A model generated the notes under the pieces. It was not told the origin of the DNA, did no database searches, and saw only the letters and a program-made list of their open reading frames with translations. From Anastatus disparis (lineage: Eukaryota; Arthropoda; Insecta; Hymenoptera; Eupelmidae): a stretch of 64,000 bases of DNA. Each line of letters begins with the position of its first letter. The stretch's first letter is position 1. Positions 11,601 to 21,724 of the stretch are shown here, piece by piece. The stretch spans positions 7,678,501-7,742,500 of the forward strand of contig JAFFSR010000227.1 of NCBI GenBank assembly GCA_017163975.1. The letters run 5' to 3'. Made by a program: the position numbers and the translations under genes.

Positions 11601-12056
11601 GAATTTGAAAAAATCATTAGAAAAAAAAATGATACGATTTGTTTATACAAAAATGCTGCTAAAACCAAGAGTGTAGAAATTGGAGCATTAAAAAGTGAGG
11701 TAAAAATTATATGATTTTACTTTTAGTGGTTTGAATTGATTATTTTTCAAGATAATTTAAGATAATTTTTAAAATGAAATTGATAATGTATCATAAATAG
11801 ATCATTTGAATGTTGTTTATTTTAAATAAATCCATATTTTTTTAAATCAATGTTTATTTAGTTAATGAGAGACCAGCCAAAAGAAGCAAAAAATGGTGAT
11901 ATCGATAGTCTAAAACGAATTGATACTTATTCAAGACGAATTGAAAATAATGTATTTTCAGCACTGTGCTCTGGTAATTCTCAAGTAATCCACAACACGG
12001 CATTCCTCACTTCTGTATCTTCAAAAATAACTTACCGAGACCGATATGAAAAGTAA
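8650..12056 (+). CDS. Coiled-coil protein, copy A (9 exons, 744 aa)
   Basis: Model: 8650-8917, 9085-9173, 9262-9567, 9817-10104, 10188-10502, 10566-10764, 10843-11061, 11344-11699, 11862-12056; 2235 nt with phases closing and no internal stop. Exon 1 starts MIIYSEK and has a hydrophobic stretch near residues 63-81 (FILYKMFLLLY), a possible membrane anchor. From about residue 120 to 690 the protein is K/E/N/Q-rich heptad-like coiled coil. The C-terminus (NSQVIHNTAF..KITYRDRYEK) is conserved in B and C. I recognise no named family; a structural or scaffold role is a guess. Introns 3 and 7 carry SINEs. Compared with B and C, exon 8 is shorter by 111 nt and the last intron has been lost, with 15 intron-derived bases now coding. 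Confidence 0.78.
9611..9745 (+). mobile_element. tRNA-derived SINE, in intron 3 of copy A
   Basis: Degraded copy of the window's main SINE. The family structure is a head resembling tRNA-Lys, with an A box like TGGCTCAGTCGGTAGAGC and a B box like GAGTTCGAATCC. A tRNA-unrelated body follows (GATACAAGCACCACTGTACG, ACATGTGCTTTGTTCACAAA, CCGTCGCTAATTAGCATCGC, ATAGCATAAATACAGCGACG) and then an A/T-rich TAAA tail, about 200 bp in full. This copy has a mutated B box and a truncated tail. The insertion site matches the SINE in intron 3 of copies B and C. Confidence 0.85.
11083..11280 (+). mobile_element. tRNA-derived SINE, in intron 7 of copy A
   Basis: Full-length copy with intact A and B boxes and the GCGACGTTAAATAA tail. 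Intron 7 of copy B is only 61 bp and copy C also lacks it, so this insertion is specific to copy A. Confidence 0.92.
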
Positions 12057-12590
12057 AATAGTTTTAGTCATTAGTAATTATTTATATTCAAGAATTGTTT
12101 AATTTTAATTTCAATCGTACAAAGTATAAATTATGAATTTGTGTTATTTTTAAATTAGCATATTACCAATTTTATAAAATGACGACTGATATTCCAAACT
12201 ACTGTTTTATGTTGAATAATTGTAAAATTACCTAAAAGTAATATTGTGGAATAAAAAATGAAATCAAAATAATATCTGCAATCCTTTATTCTTCATTGTA
12301 ATTTTAATAGTAGATTAGTTCTTTAATTTATTTTTTCCTTTTAATAACATACAGTTTAAAAAACTATATTAATATTTAGCCATACAATGCTTATTAATTT
12401 TAAATTAAATTATTAGAAATTCAAAAAATTGTAAAATAAAAAATATAAAAGCAAATTTTTACTTTTTAATATAATAATTTAATTTTTTTTAATTAATACT
12501 TGTGTTATTCATTATAAATATTTTAAATACTTCATAATCAAACATTTTTACTAAATAACCACTTTAAAAATTAGAGATCTGATATGTTTA
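12057..12590 (+). repeat. 3' flank of copy A, repeated at 39366-39902 and 44839-45360 (inverted)
   Basis: Downstream DNA of copy A, including the probable 3' UTR (AATAAAAAATG near 12252), recurs twice on minus downstream of copies C and D with high similarity. Confidence 0.85.
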
Positions 12591-12763
12591 TCAAGTCAAT
12601 CGCTCACTTGGTAGATCGATTGACTCGCAATTCGACGGCCCGAGTTCGAATCCCAAAGTACCACTGTACGTTGCATGCGCTTTGTTCATAAGCACACTAA
12701 AGACCTCCGTCGGAAATTTGCATCGCAATAATAGCATAATTACAGCAACGTTAAATAAAAAAG
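12591..12763 (+). mobile_element. tRNA-derived SINE between copies A and B
   Basis: The B box GAGTTCGAATCCC and tail are present; part of the body after the head is deleted. The same insertion is at 44652-44838 on the inverted block, so it predates that duplication. Confidence 0.88.
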
Positions 12764-13020
12764 AAAAGACTTTATGAAGTCCAATGTTAAATAGATGTTA
12801 TTAGTTTGAGATTTCCTACATTGTATTTGGGGAACGACAAACCAGAAATTAATATTTTTTTTTTCACGAACTTACTGTAATTTTAACTTTTTAAAGGTTA
12901 TTTAGAATCTTTATTAACAATTCCTTTAAATGATTTTGTATGTTATTTCATATATTTTCAACATTTCAAATTTTAATGTCTAATTTAATATTTTTCCATT
13001 TTTGCAATCAATAAGGTGGT

Positions 13021-13420
13021 CAAAACATGATGCGGGATAACCAGGTTGTAATCTATACAATTAAATCCACCAAAACCTTCGCTAATTTTTTTAATAAAAT
13101 TTTTGGAAATGAAATGTCAAGATTGAATTAATAGAAAAAAAACAAGGATACATGCGCGAAAAATTGATTTTTCCACAAATAAAAAATTTTTAAAAAAAGC
13201 ACCATATATAACAAAAAAAGTAAAAAATAAGCAAACTCGAGAAAATGACATTGCGACCAAAAAAGAACACTTTGATGAGATTCTTGCTTAAGATATGACA
13301 CACAAGAATCCTTAATTTTCTAAATAATCGAGTTTTTTGCGTGATAAAATTATTTTTATTTTAAATTCCAGAGTTATTGTAGAGACTTAAATGCATTGTT
13401 CGGAATCAGGCATAAATTGC
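13021..13420. repeat. Repeat also at 18370-18560 and inverted at 44000-44405
   Basis: GTCAAGATTGAATTAATAGA, ATGCGCGAAAAATT and ACTCGAGA-type segments occur in the same order at 18388-18510 and, inverted, at 44120-44315. The 44-kb copy belongs to the large inverted duplication; the 18-kb copy is independent and diverged. The short reading frames over it (18212-18625 minus, 44119-44304 plus) are not credible genes. Confidence 0.7.
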
Positions 13421-13432
13421 ACGTTTTTTTTT

Positions 13433-13624
13433 AAATTTTATTTAACGTCGCTATATTTATGCTATAATTGTGGTGCTAATTAGCGACGGAGGTCGTCAGT
13501 GTATTTGTCAACTATGCACATGTAACGTACAGTGGTGCTTGTATAAATCGGCCGAAAGCAGGATTCGAACTCGGGTCCTCGAGATTACGAATCTATCGCT
13601 CTACCGAATGATCCACTAAATACC
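13433..13624 (-). mobile_element. tRNA-derived SINE upstream of copy B
   Basis: Full-length inverse-orientation copy of the SINE. Its counterpart at 43797-43990 upstream of copy C is the same insertion. Confidence 0.92.
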
Positions 13625-14025
13625 CCACCTCTTATAATTACATGATAGACTATCGAGATACTCGGTTATAAACACGAACAGTCAACGATATGAAAATTTT
13701 CATTCAGTTGATAAGTAGATACCGTTTGTAACTAGTTATCTGGAAATTTTGTCAATAGAAAAGGTAATTTTACTTTAACTATGTTATATTTTTAAACAAA
13801 AATATATAAAATCAATAGAATTTTACGTAGGTTTGAAGAAATTAATAAATTTAGTTTAACTGATATAACACACAATGTATAAATTTTGAAACATTTAAAC
13901 CGTAATCTTTCTTCGTTTACTTTTTTCTAAATTTGTAACTGTATATTTGATTTAATTAATTCCGATTACTTGATAATTTCTACATATTAAAGTGATAAAG
14001 TTAAAAAAATTCATTCTACTTCTAG

Positions 14026-17000
14026 ATGATTATTTATTCTGAAAAATTTGAATACTTCGACAAAAAATCTATTGACTTGCCTTCATGGATTATTTCGGAA
14101 GATCTTAACGTTTTAACTAAAGAACCTGAATCGTGTATTTTACAAAATGGACGAGAAAATTTACAGATTGGAGAAAAGAATTTTAGTCAAAAGCAGCTGC
14201 AATTCAAGTTTTACAAATCAATTGCTTTTGTTTTATATAAAATGTTTCTTCTCCTGTACACAATTATGAAAACAACTTCAACAATGGCTTATGGTAAGGC
14301 TATTATTGTACTTTAAATAAAAGGTACATAAGAAAATATTGTTTACATATAAAGTTCATTTAAAATTATAATTAAGAAAGTTAAATATTTCTTAAATTTA
14401 TATTGATACTTAGAAATTTTTAATTGCTTACACTCATATCAATATATTAATTTTTTAAAGGTTTTATTACAAAAAATGTAATTAGCGAGAAAAAACTTTT
14501 ATTGAACAATACTGAATCACGTGTAGAAAATCTAAATCATGTCATGCAAGTAAGTTTAAAATACAATACAAAAATGTATTCTATAAATAATTATTGATTA
14601 ACATAAAAAAAAATGCTTTACTTTTTTTTTATCATTTTAGACATTGAGATCATACACAAATTGTGCAGAGCAAGAGTACAATGCAATTACAGATGCTTTT
14701 AAAAAAATAAAAAATGAAATGAAAAACCAAGAAGAAATTTTAAAGAAAAAAGAACACGAAATTAATAATTTAAAAGAAAAAATTAAACAAACCGACATGA
14801 AATCTGAGGAACAAAACAAAAAGATAAAAAGCCTCGAAAATTGTTTGAAAGTACAAGAAAAGGAATTCATGAGTACTGGAAATATGCTGAAGAAAATTGC
14901 AGAACAATTTTTACCATCGGAGTCTCTAGAATCTACACAATTGGAGGTATTTTAATTTTTTTTTTTTGTAATAATATTTATCTGAGTCTTCAGTGGCTCA
15001 CTCGGTAGAGCGATGTATTCGTGATCTCGAAGTCTCGAGTTCGAATCTTGCCCTCGGTCGCCAAGTGATACAAGCACCACTGTAACATGTGCTCTGTTCA
15101 CAAACACACTGATGATTTCCGTCGCTAATTAGCATCGCTATGATAGCATAAATACAGCGACGTTATATAAAATAAAAAAAAATATTTTGCATTAACATAT
15201 TATTTGCTTTTATTATATTTTTTTATTACTTTAAAGCATTCAAAAAACTTTGATGAAAATGATTACACATTTATTATTGATGAGATCCAAGAAATGAAAA
15301 TTAAAATTCAACAACAAGAGAATACGTTCACGAAGATTCAGCACTTGATGAATAATTTAAACGAACTTAGTCACGTTAATAAAAATATTTCTAGACAAAG
15401 TGAGTTGATAAAATGTCTTAAGTCTGGACTGAGAAGAAAATCTGATAATCTATTGGAAAGTTTGAAAAGTATTGTTGGACAAGATTCCAAATCATCTCCA
15501 CTGGATGATACTACTGATTTTGAAGTGATTTGTTATTTTTTTATAATTATTATCTGTTTTGTAATTATTTTTTTTTTAATGTAAAGATCACAGCTTTTAA
15601 TTTCAAATTATAATTATTTAAGGAACATCAAGGATTGGATGAAAGCTTATCTGATATTGTGCAGGATACATCAGTATTTTTGGAAGAAATAAATACAAAA
15701 TATGATCTGTTGGATTCTCAGAGAAAAAATACAAAAGAGGATAGTAATAAACGTATTTCTGACATTTGGAAAGATAGTTCCATCACAACAATTATTCATA
15801 ATAGCAAACAAAGTAACAATAGCTTAACCACATCGCGTAAAGATAGTTTAACAAAATATACAAATACTATTGTAACTATTGAGAAAGGAATACAAACAGA
15901 CCAAACATCTGATTCGTCAAGTGTGAATGTTCAAGCAACTGAATCCCATTCTGATATTAAGGTAAATTTTAAATAAAATACCAATATAATTTTTACAAAT
16001 ATAAAGCAAATCTCGTATTTTTTAGGTACAAAAGTTAAGTGAAAAATTCAATTTAATGCAACTAAAATATAAAGAAATTAAACAATGTTTGATCATTTGT
16101 AAACAAGAAAAATCAAGAATTGATGAGCAACTTAACTCTAAAATTAATGAATTACAAATACAAATATCAAAGTTAACAAATCAAAACCTAGAGCAAACAA
16201 GCGAAGTAGCAGTTTTGAAAGAAGGTATGAATAGCACACACAAAACTATATTTTTTTGACTGTAAGAAATTAACATATTTTTATTTTATTTTTATATTAC
16301 AGAAATACAATCATATCAGAATTATGAAAAAGAAAACGATAATTTAAATATATCTCTAAGTACAAGAAATGAAGAAATTGCAAATTTAAAAAAGCTGATT
16401 GCAGAAATTTCTAGATCGGAGAAAAATAAAGATGACAAAATAATAAATTTAAAGAAACAGATTGCAGCCATTTCTACATCAGAGAAAAATAAAGATGAAA
16501 AATTAATGAATTTACAGAAAGGTGATTTTTTTTTGTTAAATAATACTTAATTTTAAATAACTATGATATTATTTTTTTTTAGTTATAAAAGATATGGAAA
16601 AATCTCACGATGATACTGCAAAAAAAATGAAAGTAGAAACCGAATCTGTGACTAATGAATTTGTTAAAATGAGTGCGAAATTAATTACCGAAAAAGACAA
16701 TAATAGAAAATTAAATGATGATTTTAAATGTACCAAAGAAAGATTACAGCATCAGCTTAAATCTTTGTACCAGGATGTTAGTCTACAACAAATTGAAAAC
16801 ATGCAATTAAGGATTGATTTATCAAATAAAACATCAAAAGATAACAAAACTGAATTTTTCGATCAGCAAATTAATCAGAAACAAGTTGAAAATAATGAAT
16901 TGAGAAAGCAAATTGAAGCTCTAAACAAAAAATTCGCAGATGCTGAAGCTGAATTTGATAAAATCATTAGAAGGAAAAATGGTACGATTTGTTTATACAA

Positions 17001-17525
17001 AAAAGCTGCTAAAACCAAGAGTGTAGAAATAGAAGCATTAAAAACTGAGGTAAAAATTACTTTATTTTACTTTTAATAATTGAAACATAATATTTCAAAA
17101 TAATTTAGCATAGTTTTTAATATAAAATTCAAATATATATTATAAATGCTACTTTGAATTTGAAATTTTTATTGATTATTTTTTATATTTTATATACTGT
17201 ACATCGTTTTCTATATATTAACTATTAATATCAATCAAGTATTTTATAAGCTATTGAATGTTTATTTAGTTAATGAGAAACAAGCCAAAAGAAGAGAAAA
17301 ATGTTGATATCGATAGCCTAAAGAAAGTTACTTATTCAAGACGAGTTGAAGGTAAATAAAATAAATATATTTATGTGGAATCAAAGAATAACGAAATTAT
17401 CATTTGTTAATAAAATTAATGTATTTTCAGCACTGTGCTCCAGTAATTCTCAAGTAATCCATAACACGGCATTCGTGACTTCTGCATCTTCAAAAATAAC
17501 TTACCGCGACCGAAATGAAAAGTAA
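14026..17525 (+). CDS. Coiled-coil protein, copy B (10 exons, 783 aa)
   Basis: Model: 14026-14293, 14461-14549, 14641-14946, 15237-15524, 15623-15961, 16026-16224, 16303-16521, 16583-17049, 17270-17351, 17431-17525; 2352 nt, phases consistent, no internal stop. Architecture as copy A: hydrophobic stretch near residues 63-81, then a long lysine/glutamate-rich coiled coil and a conserved IHNTAF..KITYRDRNEK tail. Exon 5 has eight extra codons (around TTSRKDSL) and exon 8 is longer (KLITEKDNNRKLNDDF region) than in A. Nearly identical to copy C on the inverted block: exon 5 is the same at protein level, and exon 3 differs at four of 102 residues. Function unknown; it probably self-associates. Confidence 0.8.
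14984..15180 (+). mobile_element. tRNA-derived SINE, in intron 3 of copy B
   Basis: Full-length, with intact A and B boxes. It sits at the same intron position as 9611-9745 (copy A) and 42243-42438 (copy C), so the insertion is older than the A/B split. Confidence 0.93.
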
Positions 17526-17805
17526 AATATGTGATAGTCACTGGGAATTATTTATATTCAAGAATTATTTAATTTTAAAATTCGTTTAATATTAATTTCA
17601 ATGATACAAAGTATGAATTATTAATTTGTGTTATTTTAAAGTTATAACGTATCACCAATTTCATAAAATGACGATTTATATTCTAGACTGATGTTTTTAG
17701 ATGATTGTAAATTTACTGAAAAATAATTTTGTAAAATAAAAGATGTAATTAAAATAATATCTTTAAATTTTTTATTTTTTATTCTAATTGTAATAGTGCA
17801 ATATT

Positions 17806-18000
17806 AGAGTCAGTTAGTGGCTCAGTCGGTAGAGCGTTGAATTCATAATCTCGAGGTTCTGAGTTCGAATCTCGCTCTCGACAGCCGATTGATACAAGCA
17901 CCACTGTACGTTACATGTGCTTTGTTCACAAACACACTTACGAGCTCCGTCGCTGATTAGTATCGCAAAAATAGCGTTGTATAAATATAGAGACGTAAAA
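17806..18000 (+). mobile_element. tRNA-derived SINE downstream of copy B
   Basis: Full-length head with GAGTTCGAATCTCGC B box; body and GACGTAAAA tail slightly degraded. There is no counterpart downstream of copy C. Confidence 0.9.
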
Positions 18001-18006
18001 AAAAAA

Positions 18007-18180
18007 TTTTAAGCAGTTTTTTCATCCCCATTGAAATTTTATTGAAAAAAATGATTAGTTGCATATTCATAATTGATAAAAAATTTATGTTTAATGTTCA
18101 TAATTTTTTATCAATTTTGAATATACAACTAATCATTTTTTTCAATGAAATTTCAATGGGGATGAAAAAACTGCTTAAAA
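18007..18180. repeat. Near-perfect palindrome (174 bp)
   Basis: It begins TTTTAAGCAGTTTTTTCATC and ends with the exact reverse complement. Arms of about 80 bases surround a short loop. It abuts the preceding SINE and is non-coding, probably a MITE. Confidence 0.9.
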
Positions 18181-21100
18181 TTGACCCTCTTGGTACAGAA
18201 ATTGTTAATCTTTAATATGTACGGGTTCCTATAATAGATATAAACTGAAAATTAAATTTTTTATAATAAGCAAGTTGGTTATTATGAACAATCTTTAATA
18301 TTAATATATTTACACATAAAAATAATATTAAATACAAATTTCGTGCTTTACGTTCAGGAAGGCTTTTCCGTCCTCTTAAATAAAACGTCAAGATTGAATT
18401 AATAGAAAAAAATAACAATATATGCGCGAAAAATTTAGCTGTGCACAAACAACACATTAAAAAAAAACACCTTACATAATAAAAAAAGTAAAAATACGCA
18501 TACTCGAGAGTATGAAGTTGCGACCGAGAAAGAATAAAAATTTCGCAAAATTCTTCCATAAGAAAGAAAATTAGAGCAACAAAAACTTTTCTAGCTAGGA
18601 AATCATCAGAAAAATAAAACATCACGAAGAGAAATTTTCAGCGAAAAGGTTAGTGCGCTTTGCAGTGCCATCATCTTTCTCCGTATAAGCAACTGCATTT
18701 CTTTTTGTACAAATAAAGCAGGGTAGTTTTCTATAACGTTGCACGGATTTTTTCCCTGCTATCTAAAGCTAGTCACAACCTAACCTCGGTACTTGTATTT
18801 AAAACTATTACCAAAGAAAAACTATAATTTAATACAATCACTGAAAAAACCCTGGTACATTAGATGTTTGTGCTCCTATAATCTGTAGAGCAGACATCCC
18901 ACTTCTGGCACGGTATTCGTACCAAACGTTGGGGTTGGTACGCTAATATCATGAATTCAAATAAAATGATTTAGGTTGACATTACAAACACTATTGCAAT
19001 AGCGTGCTGGCTCAATTTTACAACTATTCACTTATTTAAATACAATTAAAATGTAATTATTTGTAAAAATAAAACGAATTTCCAAATAAAAAAGTAAATT
19101 TCAGTGAAAATTTTCCGGTTTTTACGAATTTTTTTCGGTTTAATAAACCGATCAGATCGTACCACCTCTCGTTTTCTTTATAATTCAATTTTCTACAACT
19201 TTCCCATTGACACTATGATAATTCTTCAAGTAGTTTTCTTTTTATAAGCAAAAAACAAAAAAAAGCGTTTTTTGCATCAATTTGTTTATAACTAATTAAT
19301 TAATCATAGTTGTTAGTCCAAAACGCACTATCTTTTAAATGATCTCATAGGTGGTTTCCTATTAGGATTTTTGGCAAAATATGACTTTTTTTCGTCTATT
19401 GACTGGCCTAGTATATTGGTAACGTATTTCTGTTGAGGATAATAAATTTCTAAGATTGATACGAATTTTAGTTTTGTAGAATGTTGAGCGTTTTGAATTT
19501 AAAAATAAAATAACGAATAAATCAAATTAAGTATTTTTTGTTAATGATTGACCAATTACAAAGTAAAAATAATGATTTGTAAATCAAGTCTATCAATCGA
19601 TTATTATACAATTAACTGTAAATCTCGACGCGATATTGTAAATAAAAAGAATAAACTTTATCAAGTATAGAGCTTCAAAGTTTAAATGACTGGAGAAGTT
19701 TTTTGGAAAAGCTTATTATTTTCAAATGTTTAATAAAAAACAATTCTATATAAAAAAAATATTTTAAATAGGAAATATTGTCTTTTTTGCTATTTTTTAT
19801 TGCCTAATTCGATTAACATTAAAAAAAATAATTCAATCAACAACTGTAACGTTTTCTTATAGAAAGAAAGAGAGAGAGAGAGAAGAGCGGTGCTGCCATT
19901 ACTGATTTTTTTTCGTAAGCGTCTGTGTGGCCACACCCCAAGGTCGCCATAGCGGTGTTTTACCTACTTTAGAAGTTTTCGCAACGCAGGGGCGGCGCTC
20001 TTATATTATATCAACGAATATAAACGCTTAAGCGTATACGGCTTAAGTATTACGGGGGCGTTCAATCTTCCATTCTCAAGCTCTCTGCATAAAGATTTTT
20101 GTTAATTAATCAAGGTAAATTTAAATAAAGTTACGAAAATCTTTATTTCTCATTTTTCTATAATATGATAAGATGTATTTTTATGAATTTTAAAAATAAA
20201 GTACCAAAAAACTTCAAAACAAATTCGTATAACAATTTCGTTTTAGTTTTTATTTTTAAAATTTTAATTTTTTTCTAAATTAGTTTTGTTTTGTTTTCAT
20301 TTTAAAAATAATAATGAATAACTTAATAATTATGTTACTTTTAAAAAAAAACAAAATAGGAATAATAACAAAACTTCTTATTTTTTCTATTTTTATTTGT
20401 TATATTTTTTCTAATTGTTTTGATAATCTTATCTATTTGAATACATAAAATGATGACTAAATAAATAATAAAATTTATTTTAAAAACAAGAAAACATAAT
20501 TGAAAATCGTGTTAATATCGATTTCCACATTGAGAATACATATTCAATTGCTCAGTCACGAAATAACATGAGCACATATTCGCATTTGAAAAAAATGACG
20601 TGTTTTTTTAACAAAAAATATTGTAATTTTAATCAAAAATGATAAAAACAAATGTTTGATGCCTGATTTTAAAGCTAAATAAATATCTTTTCAAATCCCA
20701 TTGGATTTTTTGAGCTAACAGTTACTGTATCTAAATCTGTAGCGGGTCTTTTTTTAAATTTTGGTACATATTTAACGCTGAATTCTGTTTTTATGGCTTT
20801 GATATTAGCATTAGTTGTCGTACATAAACTCTGATGATTCAACGAATAAAAATTAAAGATTTAGAGAGTAAGGATTCAAGGGTTTAGGGATGCTCAGTTT
20901 GAACTGTAAGTATTTAAAAAATTGAAGGTAAAAATTATCAAATTTCAGAAAATAGTTAAGGTTTGTATTACAAAGTTTAAAGATTGAGAATTTAAGAGTC
21001 AAAGATTTAAGTTTTAAATTGGGAATTGAAACATTTAGAAATAAAGAATTGATAGATAGATGTTAATATGTAAGGATTTAAAGAATCGTGGTTCAGAGAT

Positions 21101-21490
21101 TCAAGATTTAAGAGCCAAAAGTAAAGAGCTGAAAACTTCTAACAGTCTTAGATTTACAAATACTTTTTATATTATTTTTAATAATTTACAAAAAAGCTGC
21201 TGGATGATACAATTTAATACATATAATACACATAGTAAAGATTATATTTTTGTTTAGACACATGCTTTGAAAATATATATTTAATAGTGCAGCAATAAAA
21301 TAAAGTACGCGTGCGTTTCATGATTGGGAATCCGTTATCTAGGAGATTAAAAAGGATATTTAAAAAATAGCTGTACTGCACGAATTATGAGTTATAGTGA
21401 CCATTATTTTTATACTAAAAATAATATTTGTTCGGTTTAGCTTAGCTATATAATAAATGTGATCATAGTTTTAACATAAACATTGTTTTT
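18181..21490. other. Repeat-rich intergenic stretch
   Basis: No convincing gene. It contains the 18370-18560 repeat, a purine-rich GA tract near 19865-19892, and a segment at 20570-20740 (CATTTGAAAA, AAAGCTAAATAAATA, AAATCCCATTGG) that recurs at 56277-56440. A short exon-like frame at 18838-18942 is listed separately. Confidence 0.5.
18838..18942 (-). other. Exon-like 34-codon frame, unrecognised
   Basis: An acceptor-like GATATTAG precedes an open frame that reads RTNPNVWYEYRAR, SGMSALQIIGAQ, then TSNVPGFFQ and a TGA stop. Base composition is less AT-rich than its surroundings and the residues look protein-like. No partner exon was found nearby. It may be the last exon of a decayed gene or part of a transposon. 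Confidence 0.25.
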
Positions 21491-21491
21491 C

Positions 21492-21689
21492 TACACGGTT
21501 AAAAACATTTGTGTAATCTGTTAACATTTTTCGTCTGTTACTTAATGTCTGTTAAATCAACAGACACAAATATGTCAATTTAAAATGTATATTACATTTT
21601 TCACGGACAATTTTTCTGTTAAAGTAACAGACATTTTTGTCTGTAAACAGTTTTTAACAGACGTGTCTGTTAATATTTCTAACCGTGTA
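21492..21689. mobile_element. MITE with TACACGGTTA terminal inverted repeats
   Basis: 5' end TACACGGTTAAAAACATT; 3' end reads TACACGGTTAGAAATATT on the reverse strand. The interior is rich in CTGTTA/TAACAG motifs. It is 198 bp, non-coding, and ends 35 bp before the nuclease start codon, so it may contribute to that promoter or 5' UTR. Confidence 0.75.
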
Positions 21690-21724
21690 TTTAATCAAGT
21701 ATTCAGCTAACTGTAACCGAAACG

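Noticed and set aside
18212..18625. 137-codon minus-strand frame
   Set aside because: Phe/Tyr-rich low-complexity translation of a dispersed repeat; stops interrupt it in the related copies at 13.1 and 44.2 kb.
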